Source: an uncultured Anaeroplasmataceae bacterium (GTDB taxonomy: Bacteria; Bacillota_I; Bacilli_A; Acholeplasmatales; Anaeroplasmataceae). Taken from it: a stretch of DNA of 64,000 nucleotides. Within the stretch, counting starts at the first letter, position 1. The number at the start of each line of letters is the position of its first letter. The stretch covers positions 124,001-188,000 of the forward strand of contig CALUYM010000001.1 of NCBI GenBank assembly GCA_944325035.1, written 5' to 3'. Position numbers and translations under genes: made by a program. Shown piece by piece: positions 18,989 through 28,562 of this stretch. The notes under the pieces are model-generated. The model worked only from the letters and a program-made list of their open reading frames with translations, made no database searches and was not told where the DNA came from.

Positions 18989-19963
18989 TTGAATATATAC
19001 GATATAGCAAAAGAAGCTGGAGTATCAATCTCAACAGTTTCAAAATATTTAAATAATAAAAATATCCGTCCTGAACTTAGAAAAAGAGTAGAAGAGGTTA
19101 TCAATAAACATAATTTTGTACCAAACCAAGTAGCAAGAGGTTTAGCTTCAAAATCGATGAAAACAGTCGCTGTTATGGTAGTTGATTTGAGGTTAATGCA
19201 TTATGCACAAGCTGCATTCTTTATTGATAAATCACTTTCAAGTTTTGGATACAGAGTTGTAATTTGTAATACTTTGGGTAAACCTGAAGAAAGCATTAAC
19301 TATATTAAATCAATGATAAATATAAATATAGATGGTTTTATTTTTATAGGTTCAATTTTTAATTATTTGAATAATTATCCCGAAGTACTAAAAACATTAG
19401 ATGAAATTCCCGTTGTGTGTGTGAATGGTCATATAAATGTTAAAAAAACAGTTTCAGTTTTCATCAATGATAAAATGGGAATATATGAAGCTACTAAATA
19501 CTTAATAAAAAAAGGAAGAAAAAATATTCACTATATTAAATATCTGGATACTGCAAGTGCTATAAACAAAAAAGATGGATATGAGGTAGCAATGATGGAG
19601 GCTGGGTTACCAAGAAGGATTCATTCGACAAATGAATTTTCAAGTGGTGGATATAAAGTTTGTAGTAATATTATTGCTAATCGTGAATCCATTGATGGTA
19701 TTATTTGTGGTGAAGATTTAGTAGCTATGGGAGTAATGTCATGTCTAAAGGATGTTGGCTATCAAATTGGGAAAGAAGTAGATGTAATCGGATTTAATGC
19801 TAGTGAATTTACATCCTTATGTGATCCTAGAATGACTAGTGTAGATAATCTATGTGAAGAATCATCGGAAATTTCTGCTAAACTAATGTTAAAACTATTG
19901 AATGATGAAAAAGTTGAAGATGTGCATTTGAATCCACATTTAGTTATAAAGAAATCTGCGTGA
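18989..19963 (+). CDS. LacI family regulator of the hexuronate operon
   Basis: A 324-residue repressor of LacI type: helix-turn-helix NIYDIAKEAGVSISTVSKYL at the N-terminus, hinge helix NQVARGLASK, then a periplasmic-binding-like sugar domain to the end. The start is TTG 18989 with AAGGGAG ahead of it. It lies directly upstream of uxuA, and the intervening 160 bases hold four AGCGCT-centred palindromes, the usual kind of LacI-family operator, one just past its own stop. It therefore probably represses the uxu operon and is released by a hexuronate intermediate; the ligand is inferred. Confidence 0.9.
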   Translation: MNIYDIAKEAGVSISTVSKYLNNKNIRPELRKRVEEVINKHNFVPNQVARGLASKSMKTVAVMVVDLRLMHYAQAAFFIDKSLSSFGYRVVICNTLGKPEESINYIKSMININIDGFIFIGSIFNYLNNYPEVLKTLDEIPVVCVNGHINVKKTVSVFINDKMGIYEATKYLIKKGRKNIHYIKYLDTASAINKKDGYEVAMMEAGLPRRIHSTNEFSSGGYKVCSNIIANRESIDGIICGEDLVAMGVMSCLKDVGYQIGKEVDVIGFNASEFTSLCDPRMTSVDNLCEESSEISAKLMLKLLNDEKVEDVHLNPHLVIKKSA

Positions 19964-19982
19964 TTTCTTTTTTTATTTTAAA

Positions 19983-20103
19983 CAAAAAGCGCTTTTTGTA
20001 ATTTATAAAAAAATGTCATAATTTTAAAAAACTTTCTTAAAAGCGCTTGCATTTTTAACTGTAAGCGCTTATAATTATATTGGATATAAGAAAAAGCGCT
20101 TTT
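19983..20103 (+). promoter_or_regulatory. uxu operon promoter flanked by four operator palindromes
   Basis: The promoter is TTGCAT (20047-20052), a 17-base spacer and TATAAT (20070-20075). Four palindromes centred on AGCGCT surround it: a 16-bp perfect one at 19983-19998; AAGCGCTT at 20041-20048, overlapping the -35 box; TAAGCGCTTA at 20062-20071, in the spacer and touching the -10; and AAAAGCGCTTTT at 20092-20103 in the leader. Binding at sites 2-4 would block RNA polymerase, and site 1 could form a loop. Binding by the adjacent LacI protein is inference. Confidence 0.85.
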
Positions 20104-20125
20104 CGTTTTTGGAGGTATGAAAATT

Positions 20126-21220
20126 ATGGAAATGACATTGCGTTGGTTTGGTAAAGGATTTGATAGTGTAACACTACAACAAATCAGACAAATTCCAGGT
20201 GTTACTGGTGTTGTAACTACATTATATGATACTAAACCGGGGGAAGTATGGACCCAAGAAGCTATCCACAATCTTAAAATGGAAGTGGAAGCGGCAGGCT
20301 TAAAAATTGCCGCAATTGAAAGTGTAAATGTACATGATGCAATTAAAATTGGTGCACCTGAAAGGGATATGTACATTGATAATTATATTCAAACACTAGA
20401 AAATTTAGGTAAAGAAGATATTCACATTGTTGTGTATAACTTTATGCCAGTGTTTGACTGGACTCGTTCAGACTTAGCTAGAGTTCGTCCAGATGGAGCT
20501 ACAGTTTTAGCTTATAATCAAGCAGAGATTGATAAGATTAATCCTCAAACAATGTTTGATTCAATTAATAACAATTCAAATGGATTTGTTATGCCAGGAT
20601 GGGAACCTGAACGTTTAGCTAAGTTAAAAGACTTGTTTGAAATGTATAAGGATGTAGATGATGAAAAACTATTTGAAAATCTAATCTATTTCTTAAAACG
20701 TTTAAAACCAGTTTGTGAGAAATATAATATAAAAATGGCTATTCATCCAGATGATCCAGCTTGGCCAGTATTTGGATTACCAAGAATCATCACAGGAAAA
20801 GAAAAAATTATGCGTCTACTTAAGACAATTGATGAACCATATAACTGTGTTAACTTGTGCACAGGTTCTTTAGGTTCAAATCCAGATAACGATATTGTTG
20901 ATATTATTCATGCAACTAAAGGACGTGTACCATTTGCTCATGTAAGAAATCTACAATATAACTCACCTGGTGACTTCCAAGAAGCTGCTCACCTATCAAG
21001 TGATGGTTCTATGGACATGTTTAAAATTATGCAAGCATTCTATGAAACAGGATTTGATGGAGTTATTCGTCCAGATCATGGTCGTATGATTTGGGATGAA
21101 GTAGGAATGCCAGGATATGGTTTATATGATAGAGCATTAGGTGCTTGTTATTTACAAGGGTTATGGGAAGCTATTGATAAGGAAGAAAAAGAAGAGGCTA
21201 AAAATGAAACTTACGATTAA
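20126..21220 (+). CDS. uxuA: Mannonate dehydratase
   Basis: A 364-residue enzyme of normal length that dehydrates D-mannonate to 2-keto-3-deoxygluconate. The start segment MTLRWFG and then QIRQIPGVTGVVTTLYD are typical. Metal-site blocks are IAIESVNVHD, MAIHPDDPAWP, LCTGSLGSNPDND, HVRNL and RPDHGRMIWDE. Start chosen at ATG 20126, nine bases after GGAGGT; ATG 20117 directly abuts that site. First gene of the operon; the next gene overlaps its end by 17 bases. Confidence 0.95.
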   Translation: MEMTLRWFGKGFDSVTLQQIRQIPGVTGVVTTLYDTKPGEVWTQEAIHNLKMEVEAAGLKIAAIESVNVHDAIKIGAPERDMYIDNYIQTLENLGKEDIHIVVYNFMPVFDWTRSDLARVRPDGATVLAYNQAEIDKINPQTMFDSINNNSNGFVMPGWEPERLAKLKDLFEMYKDVDDEKLFENLIYFLKRLKPVCEKYNIKMAIHPDDPAWPVFGLPRIITGKEKIMRLLKTIDEPYNCVNLCTGSLGSNPDNDIVDIIHATKGRVPFAHVRNLQYNSPGDFQEAAHLSSDGSMDMFKIMQAFYETGFDGVIRPDHGRMIWDEVGMPGYGLYDRALGACYLQGLWEAIDKEEKEEAKNETYD

Positions 21221-22802
21221 AGATATTAAAGGTTTAACTTTAGAAAATTGCAAGATGCCAAAATATGACATCGAAAAAGTTAAAGATGAAACCAAGAGAA
21301 ATCCTATTTGGTTACATTTTGGTGCAGGTAATATCTTTAGAGGATATATAGCTAGACTTCAACAAAATTTACTTGATAAAGGATTAGCTAATAAAGGTAT
21401 TATCGCCGCTGAAACATTTGATTATGAGATTATTGAAAAAATCTATAATCCACATGATAATCTAACATTACTTGCGACACTTAGTGCTACAAAACCTACA
21501 AGTTATGAAGTGATTGCTTCAATCGTTGAAGGAGTTAAAGCTTCAACAAGTGATGAAGTTTGCTTTAATCGCTTAAAAGAAATATTTAGAAGTGAATCAC
21601 TTCAAATGGTTTCTTTTACAATTACTGAAAAAGGCTATCAATTAAATGGTTTAGACGGTAAGTATTCAAATCTTGTAAAACAAGATATTGAAAATGGACC
21701 TACTAAAGCATGTCATGCAATGAGTATTTTAACTGCATTATTATTTGAAAGATTTGCTTGCGGTGCGCATCCTGTTGCGATAGTTAGCATGGATAACTGC
21801 TCACATAACGGAGAAAAAATTGAACATGCAGTTTTAACTCTAGCAAACGAGTGGTTAGAAAGAGGCTTTGTAACAAAAGATTTTATCGATTATCTAAAAG
21901 ATGAATCAAAAGTAACATTCCCTTGGTCTATGATTGATAAAATCACTCCACGTCCTGCTAAGGAAGTAGAAGAAGCAATTATAAAACTAGGTTTTGAGGA
22001 AATGGACCCAATAACAACTTCAAAAAATACTTTTATAGCTCCATATGTTAATGCTGAAGTTTGTGAGTATTTAGTAATTGAAGATAAGTTCCCTAACGGT
22101 CGCCCTGCATTAGAAAATGCTGGTGTGTATTTAACAGATAGAGAAACAGTTAATAAAGTTGAAACGATGAAAGTAACAACTTGTTTAAATCCATTACACA
22201 CTGCTTTAGCCGTATATGGATGCTTATTAGGTTTTAAGACAATTGCTTCTGAAATGGAAGATAGATATTTATCAAATCTTGTATCAGAAATTGGTGCAGA
22301 AGGAATGAAGGTAGTTGTAGATCCAAAAATTTTATCACCTCAAAAATTCTTAGATGAGGTATTGAATGAGAGACTACCTAATAAATCAATTCCGGATATG
22401 CCTGAAAGAATTGCGACTGATACATCACAAAAGATTCCAGTTCGTTATGGCGAAACGATTAAAGCATACGTACGAAGTGATGCTTTAAATGTAGATGATT
22501 TAACTTATATTCCACTGGCAATTGCAGGTTGGTTAAGATATCTACTAGCTAAAAATGATAAGCTAGAGGATATACAATTAAGTTCTGATCCTATGCTTGC
22601 TACATTACAAGATATGTTAAAAGATGTAAAAATTGGTAGTACAGTTTCAGAGGAAGTATTATCGCCAATTTTAAGTAATGAACAAATTTTTGGGATCGAT
22701 TTAACTAAAACAGCACTAGCTAAAAAAGTAACAAATATGTTTAATGATATGATTCAAGGAGAAGGCGCTGTTTTAAAAACATTAAAAAAATATCTAGATT
22801 AA
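21204..22802 (+). CDS. uxuB: Fructuronate reductase (mannitol dehydrogenase family)
   Basis: A 532-residue long-chain polyol dehydrogenase. The N-terminal nucleotide-binding segment is WLHFGAGNIFRGYIARLQ; VSMDNCSHNG and FPWSMIDKITPR are the family's central blocks; CLNPLHTALAVYG is the catalytic-helix region. With UxuA it forms the route fructuronate to mannonate to 2-keto-3-deoxygluconate. Start chosen at ATG 21204 (MKLTIKDIKG) with AAGAAGAGG upstream, inside the end of uxuA. The substrate follows from the context, since the family also includes tagaturonate and mannitol enzymes. Confidence 0.92.
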   Translation: MKLTIKDIKGLTLENCKMPKYDIEKVKDETKRNPIWLHFGAGNIFRGYIARLQQNLLDKGLANKGIIAAETFDYEIIEKIYNPHDNLTLLATLSATKPTSYEVIASIVEGVKASTSDEVCFNRLKEIFRSESLQMVSFTITEKGYQLNGLDGKYSNLVKQDIENGPTKACHAMSILTALLFERFACGAHPVAIVSMDNCSHNGEKIEHAVLTLANEWLERGFVTKDFIDYLKDESKVTFPWSMIDKITPRPAKEVEEAIIKLGFEEMDPITTSKNTFIAPYVNAEVCEYLVIEDKFPNGRPALENAGVYLTDRETVNKVETMKVTTCLNPLHTALAVYGCLLGFKTIASEMEDRYLSNLVSEIGAEGMKVVVDPKILSPQKFLDEVLNERLPNKSIPDMPERIATDTSQKIPVRYGETIKAYVRSDALNVDDLTYIPLAIAGWLRYLLAKNDKLEDIQLSSDPMLATLQDMLKDVKIGSTVSEEVLSPILSNEQIFGIDLTKTALAKKVTNMFNDMIQGEGAVLKTLKKYLD

Positions 22803-22827
22803 AAAAAGATGAAGAAAAGGTGAAATT

Positions 22828-24315
22828 ATGGAAATTGCTCTAGGGATAGTGTTAATACTATCATTCTTTGCCCTAGTATATTACTGTGTAAAAGGGCACA
22901 ACTTAATGGTTGGTTTCTTTGTAATGACATGTATTTGGGCTTTAATTGCCTTAATCGGAAATTGCATTGTACCAAATGATGCCATCACTGGTAAATATGG
23001 AGCTCTTGGAGGAAGTGTAACTTTATGGACACAAAGCTTAGGTGTTCTAACTAATATTTTCCAAGAAGGTCCACAAGGTTATGGTTCTTCAATTTTAGTT
23101 AATATTTTCTTTGGTGCGTTCTTTGGACGTATCTTAGTTGAAACAAATATTGCTTCAACTCTTATCCGTAAGGTAGTAGAACTTGGTGGAGATAAGCCAA
23201 GAGTTATTCTTACATTATTATGTGTTGTAACTGCTTTATTATTTACATCAATGACAGGTATTGGTCCTGTAATTTCAATTGCAGTTATTATTGTTCCTAT
23301 TTTATTAACATTAGGAGTATCTGCTCCAGTAACATTATTTGCGTTCATGGGTTCAATTATGGCCGGAATTTTCGCTAATATTACAAACTTTGCACAATAC
23401 ATTGGTATTTTTGGTGCATCACAAGATGTTTTCTCATATCAAAATTATGCTTGGTTAGGATGGACTGGTCTAGTTGTTACATTAGTTGTAGTTTTAGTAG
23501 TTGCAAACTTAGTAATGAGTTTTTCAAAGACAAGCCATGCATGGGCTGCAAAAGCTCCTAACAAGGCTCCAAAAATTAAGATGAAAAATGGTAAACCAGT
23601 AATTGTTGAACCAGTTGAAAGAATGAGTAAAATTGAAAATGCTCCTTGGTATTCATGGATTTCAATTGTTTTACCTGTATTACTAGTAATTACTCTTAAA
23701 TTCCCTATTATTTTAGCATTTATTGTTTCTGGATTATATGCATTAGTTACTTGCCGTAAATTAGATGGTGGATTCAAAGGTATTTGTCGTAAATTAGCTA
23801 AATTATTTGGTGATGGTGCAATTGATGTTGCTCCTATGATTGGATTCTTATTATGTTTAGCTATGTTTAATAATAGTGCAACATTCGTAGCTCCATATTT
23901 CCGTGCAGTATTAGGAGATATTATTCCAAAAGCTGGTTTAGCATTGGCCATTGTATTTGCTGTATTCGCTCCATTAGGATTCTTCCGTGGACCTTTAAAC
24001 TTAGTAGGTTGTGGTGCTGCAATTTTAGCCGTTTTAAAATCAACAAATCCACAATTCTTCGATGTAAATACAATTCTTGCTGGTGATCCTGCGTTAGCAA
24101 TTAGTACAATTACATTTGGATTTGGTCTATTCGCTATCACAACTGTTGCTCCACAACACTTAGACGTTACTCAATCATGGGTTGCATGGGGATTCGGTTA
24201 TACAAAAGTTTCTACTAAAGATTATATGAAGATGAGCATCCCTACAGGTTGGATTGTTTGTATCATTATGATAGCTATTTTATATTTCGTTTCATTAGGA
24301 AACGGTATTTTCTAG
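22828..24315 (+). CDS. Sugar-acid permease (ion-transporter / GntP-CitMHS-like)
   Basis: A 495-residue protein with about 12 hydrophobic segments. It resembles ion-transporter superfamily permeases such as GntP or CitMHS: a first half with a Gly/Thr-rich re-entrant stretch (LFTSMTGIGPVISIAV), a cytoplasmic loop rich in Lys and Pro (about residues 235-270), and a second half with FFRGPLNLVGCGAAIL. Located between uxuB and the hydantoinase-like gene, it probably imports a hexuronate or aldonate for the operon. The exact family and substrate are not settled by sight. Confidence 0.72.
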   Translation: MEIALGIVLILSFFALVYYCVKGHNLMVGFFVMTCIWALIALIGNCIVPNDAITGKYGALGGSVTLWTQSLGVLTNIFQEGPQGYGSSILVNIFFGAFFGRILVETNIASTLIRKVVELGGDKPRVILTLLCVVTALLFTSMTGIGPVISIAVIIVPILLTLGVSAPVTLFAFMGSIMAGIFANITNFAQYIGIFGASQDVFSYQNYAWLGWTGLVVTLVVVLVVANLVMSFSKTSHAWAAKAPNKAPKIKMKNGKPVIVEPVERMSKIENAPWYSWISIVLPVLLVITLKFPIILAFIVSGLYALVTCRKLDGGFKGICRKLAKLFGDGAIDVAPMIGFLLCLAMFNNSATFVAPYFRAVLGDIIPKAGLALAIVFAVFAPLGFFRGPLNLVGCGAAILAVLKSTNPQFFDVNTILAGDPALAISTITFGFGLFAITTVAPQHLDVTQSWVAWGFGYTKVSTKDYMKMSIPTGWIVCIIMIAILYFVSLGNGIF

Positions 24316-24333
24316 GAAAGAAGGAAGAAAAAT

Positions 24334-26475
24334 ATGGGAAAAAGTGTAAGAATGGGAATCGACGTTGGTGGTACACACACTAAGGCCGTAGCTATCGACA
24401 ACGAAACTCATGAAATTATAGGAAAAGCTTCAGTCAAAACAACTCACTCTGATAAGGCTGGAGTTGCAGCCGGAGTTGTAAAATCATTCCAAAAATGTTT
24501 AAAAGAAAACAATATTTCTCCAGATGATGTAATTTTCGTAGCACACTCAACAACACAAGCTACAAACGCTTTAATTGAAGGTGATGTTGCAATTGTAGGT
24601 ATCATCGGTATGGGAAGAGGAATCGGTGAAAGTTTATTCGCTCGTTTTCAAACTTGTTTAAAAAATATTACTCTTGATAAAACATCAGGTGGTAAGAAGA
24701 TTAAAATTGTCAGTGCATTCTTAAATATCAAGAATACTACTGAAGATGATATAAATAATGCTATTGACACTCTTGTTAAAAAAGGTGCTCAAGTAATCGT
24801 AGCATCATCTGCGTTTGGTGTTGACGATGATTACTTTGAAGAAAGAGTAATTGAAGCTTGTAAAGCTAAAGGAATTAAAACAACTTCAGCATCAGCAATT
24901 ACTAAACTTTATGGTTTAACTCGTCGTACTAGAACTGCTGCAATTAATGCATCAATTTTACCAAAGATGTTAAATACAGCTAATGAAACAGAAGGTTCTA
25001 TTAGAAGTGCAGGAGTTCATGTTCCATTAATGATCATGCGTGGTGATGGTGGTGTAATGGAAATTAATGAAATGCGTAAACGTCCAGTATTAACTATGTT
25101 ATCAGGTCCAGCTGCTTCTGTAATGGGGTCATTAATGTATCTTAGAGCATCTAATGGTATTTACTTTGAAGTAGGTGGAACAACTACAAATATTGGTGTT
25201 ATCAAAAATGGACGTCCAGCTATCGATTATTCACAAGTTGGTGGATATAAGACATATATTTCATCACTAGATGTTCGTGTTTTAGGTGTTGCCGGTGGTT
25301 CAATGGTACGTGCTAATAAAAATGGAATTATTGACGTAGGGCCTCGTTCTGCTCATATTGCAGGATTAGATTATTCAGTTTATTCTGAACCAGAACGTAT
25401 CAAAAATCCTAAACTTGAATTATTCAGTCCACGTCCAGGTGATCCAGCAGACTATGTTAAAGTAGTTTTAGAAAATGGTGACGCAGTTACTATTACTAAC
25501 TCTTGTGCTGCAAACGTTTTAGGATTAATTAAACCTGAACACTTCTCTTATGGTAATAAAGAAGCTGCTTATCGTGCAATGAAAGTATTAGCTGATTACT
25601 GTAATACAAGTGTTGAAGACATCGCTACTCAAATTATGGAAAAATCTTATGCTAAGATTGAACCAGTTATCAATGAATTAGCTCGTAAGTATAAGCTAGA
25701 AGAGGATCAAATGTCATTAGTTGGTGTTGGTGGTGGTGCATCGTCATTAATCATTTACTTTGCAAATAAGCGTAAGTTAAATTATTCAATTCCTGAAAAT
25801 GCTGAAGTAATTTCATCAATTGGTGTTGCTTTAGCTATGGTTAGAGACGTCGTAGAAAGAGTTATTCCATCTCCTACAAAAGATGACATTCGTCAAATAA
25901 AGATGGAAGCGATTAATAAGGCTATTCAATCTGGAGCAACTCCAGATTCAGTTGAAGTCCATATCGAAATTGATGCACAAACTTCAAAAGTTACAGCTAT
26001 TGCAACTGGTTCAACTGAGGTTAAGACTTCATCAATGTTACAAGAAGTAACAGAAGAAGAAGCAAAGGAAATTGCAGCAAAAGACTTGAAAACAGATGTT
26101 GCAGATGTTAAATTATTATCGAAAACTGATTATTTCTATGTTTTTGGTCAAAATAATCCAAATCCACATGAAATGGGTACAGCTATTCGAATTATTGATA
26201 AGAAAGGCTTTATTAAAGTTCAACGTGGATATGCATATGCTGAAAAATCAAATGCACGTGATTATCTTGAAGTTGTACGTCGTACATGGGAACAAATGGC
26301 CGTATACAAGACTGAATTAGTTCAACGACCTGAATATTACCTATGTATGGGTGCACGTGTAATGGACTTTACAAGTTTAGATTTATCACAACTAGAAGTA
26401 TTAATGGATATGGAAGTTTCAAGCTTATCTATTGATGCCGATGTAATTGTTATTGCAGCAAATGCAAGACACTAA
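24334..26475 (+). CDS. Hydantoinase/oxoprolinase family protein (HyuA-like)
   Basis: A 713-residue protein of the hydantoinase A / oxoprolinase superfamily. The N-terminal phosphate-binding motif is GIDVGGTHTKAVAID; AHSTTQATNALIEG is the second family block; the central domain has RPVLTMLSGPAASVMG, EVGGTTTNIGV and VAGGSMVRA. About 180 extra residues follow the usual core (from about 520). Members hydrolyse cyclic amides or carboxylate substrates using ATP, normally with a HyuB partner; no HyuB gene is visible here. Its place in a LacI/uxu operon suggests a sugar-acid-related substrate, which is inference. Confidence 0.85.
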   Translation: MGKSVRMGIDVGGTHTKAVAIDNETHEIIGKASVKTTHSDKAGVAAGVVKSFQKCLKENNISPDDVIFVAHSTTQATNALIEGDVAIVGIIGMGRGIGESLFARFQTCLKNITLDKTSGGKKIKIVSAFLNIKNTTEDDINNAIDTLVKKGAQVIVASSAFGVDDDYFEERVIEACKAKGIKTTSASAITKLYGLTRRTRTAAINASILPKMLNTANETEGSIRSAGVHVPLMIMRGDGGVMEINEMRKRPVLTMLSGPAASVMGSLMYLRASNGIYFEVGGTTTNIGVIKNGRPAIDYSQVGGYKTYISSLDVRVLGVAGGSMVRANKNGIIDVGPRSAHIAGLDYSVYSEPERIKNPKLELFSPRPGDPADYVKVVLENGDAVTITNSCAANVLGLIKPEHFSYGNKEAAYRAMKVLADYCNTSVEDIATQIMEKSYAKIEPVINELARKYKLEEDQMSLVGVGGGASSLIIYFANKRKLNYSIPENAEVISSIGVALAMVRDVVERVIPSPTKDDIRQIKMEAINKAIQSGATPDSVEVHIEIDAQTSKVTAIATGSTEVKTSSMLQEVTEEEAKEIAAKDLKTDVADVKLLSKTDYFYVFGQNNPNPHEMGTAIRIIDKKGFIKVQRGYAYAEKSNARDYLEVVRRTWEQMAVYKTELVQRPEYYLCMGARVMDFTSLDLSQLEVLMDMEVSSLSIDADVIVIAANARH

Positions 26476-26491
26476 TTAAGGAGGGCTTACT

Positions 26492-27208
26492 ATGACATTA
26501 GAAGAAATTGTTCTAAATCTATCAAAAATTGATGATATAACATGGGGAAAATATAATCTAGAAATAGATCTACTCCATAATAAGATAAAAAAAGATGAAC
26601 AAGATTCTCTTGTCATAGGAGCTATTAATTGTGGTAAGGAATTGGCAAAAAAGTTAAAAAATGAATACGGCACAAATGATTTAAAAGAAATTGCTTCACT
26701 AAATAAATTACAAATTTTAAATCGTCAAGGATATAATGATCCTGCAGGAAGATTAATCTTTGCCCTATTTACGCCACCTCGAAAAATTCAAATTATGGAA
26801 GAACCACTTAATAATTGTCGTCGCCATACAAAAGAATTTCGCAATATAAATAATGCTATTTTTATTAAAGATAACCTAGCACAGCTAATTACAGCTCATG
26901 AATTATTTCATTTTTTTGAAGAAGAAAACAAGAAGACAATTTATACTAGAACCACAAAAATTGTTCTATGGAAATTTTTGGGAATTCGATATAAATCAAC
27001 AATCAGGAACTTAAGTGAGATTGCTGCGATGGCATTTGCAAGAGAAATCACTGATTTTCCATATAGCCCATTTTTAGTTGATTTCGTACTTTTGTGGGAT
27101 TATAGTAGAAGAAACACTTTGAAAAACTATAATGAAATTGTAGAGTATTATAATGAAAATAATGAGGATAAATTACCACTAGCTTCACTTGATGGTGTTG
27201 AAGATTAG
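26492..27208 (+). CDS. HExxH-motif protein, putative metalloprotease
   Basis: A 238-residue soluble protein with no signal peptide. It carries a classic zinc motif, TAHELFHFFEEE (HELFH near residue 136), and an acidic residue about 50 residues later in SEIAAMAFAREI that could be the third ligand, as in gluzincins. I recognise no named family. A strong AAGGAGGG site precedes ATG 26492, and it is the last gene of the uxu operon, 16 bases after the HyuA-like gene. A protease or a metal-dependent hydrolase of the same pathway are both possible. Confidence 0.65.
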   Translation: MTLEEIVLNLSKIDDITWGKYNLEIDLLHNKIKKDEQDSLVIGAINCGKELAKKLKNEYGTNDLKEIASLNKLQILNRQGYNDPAGRLIFALFTPPRKIQIMEEPLNNCRRHTKEFRNINNAIFIKDNLAQLITAHELFHFFEEENKKTIYTRTTKIVLWKFLGIRYKSTIRNLSEIAAMAFAREITDFPYSPFLVDFVLLWDYSRRNTLKNYNEIVEYYNENNEDKLPLASLDGVED

Positions 27209-27216
27209 AATTAAAG

Positions 27217-27280
27217 ACTATGAAAGGTAATTAAAATGTAATTTTGATTACAATAAGATTATCCTTTCATAGTTTTTTTT
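27217..27280 (+). terminator. Terminator of the uxu operon
   Basis: ACTATGAAAGG (27217-27227) pairs perfectly with CCTTTCATAGT (27263-27273), then a run of T. Because ftsW converges from the right it may serve both strands. Confidence 0.85.
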
Positions 27281-27293
27281 ATGAAGAAAAAGT

Positions 27294-28445
27294 TTAATAA
27301 TTTTTCTTGAGTTTTTTTATAAAGGTAATCTTCTTATGATAAAAACTTGGTTCAATTTGAGCAGTTTTCATAATATTTGCAATAATTCCCATCATTGCGA
27401 AGTTTATAATTAGACTTGAGCCACCATAAGACAAAAAAGGTAGTGTTACACCAGTTACTGGTAATAAGCCTATTACAACGCCAATATTGATAAATACTTG
27501 AATAAAGAGTAAAGTAGTGAAACCAAAAACTAAATTTTTAGCAAAAGGACATCTTAAGTTAAGACTTAATCTATATCCAGTTAAAATTATATTTGCAAAT
27601 AAAGCTATGATAAAAAAACCACCTATAAGTCCTAACTCTTCGACACAAATTGGAAAGATAAAATCTGTTTGTGGTTCGGGTAGATAGTAAAATTTTTGTT
27701 TACTATTAAATAAACCATAGCCAAATAACCCAGAAGGAGATAGCGCAAAAAGTGACTGAATAATTTGAAATCCAGAACCTAAAGGATCAGCCCATGGATT
27801 TAAAAAAGAAGTAATTCTTGCCATTCGGTAGGGTGCAATTAAAATTAAAACACTGAATGATAATAATGCTACAACTAATCCAATAGCTAATGGCTTTAAA
27901 GGAATTAAATCTTTATACATCATGATAAGGATAGTCATAATTAATATAAATCCTGATCCGAAATCCGGTTCTAACATTATAAGAATGAAAACAAACAGGA
28001 CTAATAGTAAATATAACAATAAGCTTTTAATATGGGAGAATTCTCCCTCTTGATTAGCACAAAATTTGGCAGTAAATATGATAAAAGATATTTTCATCAG
28101 TTCAGATGGTTGAAATGAAAAATCGCCAAAACCTAACCAACTTCTAGCACCATTTTTAGATATTCCTAAAAAAGGAAATAAAACTAAAATTAATAAAATC
28201 GTTGATATTAAAAATAAGATATTAGCCATTTTCTTAAGTTTAAGATAAGGAAATTTTTTAAAAAAGAAATAAGCGAAAAGTGATAATACAAAAAAGATAA
28301 CTTGTCTTATTAAATAGTAAGCTTTATTTCCAGTTAAATACTCAGCCCAAATCATAGATGCGCTATATATCATTATAATTCCAATTATGGATAGTGTGAA
28401 AAAAGAAATTTTATAACTAATAATTTTTTTGATAATAATCACCAT
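27294..28445 (-). CDS. ftsW: FtsW/RodA/SpoVE-family peptidoglycan polymerase
   Basis: A SEDS glycosyltransferase with about ten membrane helices (383 residues from this start). Landmarks: YSASMIW in the first helix region, RQVIFF, PLGSGFQIIQSLFAL in the large loop, and LPFLSYGGSSLI near the C-terminus. It polymerises lipid II at the septum or side wall; FtsW, RodA and SpoVE cannot be separated by eye. The frame is open back to 28544, but a perfect forward promoter for mnmA lies in that extension and the first 33 residues are unlike the family. No clear ribosome-binding site marks either start, so this end is uncertain. Confidence 0.85.
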   Translation of the reverse strand: MVIIIKKIISYKISFFTLSIIGIIMIYSASMIWAEYLTGNKAYYLIRQVIFFVLSLFAYFFFKKFPYLKLKKMANILFLISTILLILVLFPFLGISKNGARSWLGFGDFSFQPSELMKISFIIFTAKFCANQEGEFSHIKSLLLYLLLVLFVFILIMLEPDFGSGFILIMTILIMMYKDLIPLKPLAIGLVVALLSFSVLILIAPYRMARITSFLNPWADPLGSGFQIIQSLFALSPSGLFGYGLFNSKQKFYYLPEPQTDFIFPICVEELGLIGGFFIIALFANIILTGYRLSLNLRCPFAKNLVFGFTTLLFIQVFINIGVVIGLLPVTGVTLPFLSYGGSSLIINFAMMGIIANIMKTAQIEPSFYHKKITFIKKLKKNY

Positions 28446-28504
28446 TAAATAATACGAAAAATAGTGACTATTTAGAAGTAAAAATTCACTTTTAGCCAAA
28501 ATAC

Positions 28505-28533
28505 TTGACATTAGAAATTCAACTAGATATAAT
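28505..28533 (+). promoter_or_regulatory. Consensus sigma-A promoter of mnmA
   Basis: TTGACA (28505-28510), exactly 17 bases, and TATAAT (28528-28533) make a full-consensus promoter 30 bases before the mnmA start. Confidence 0.85.
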
Positions 28534-28562
28534 TTTAAAAGCATTATGCAAGAGGTGATAAA

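Noticed and set aside
23079-24140. Long reverse-strand frames opposite the permease gene
   Set aside because: They are shadows of the hydrophobic forward gene, with no start signals and no recognisable protein.
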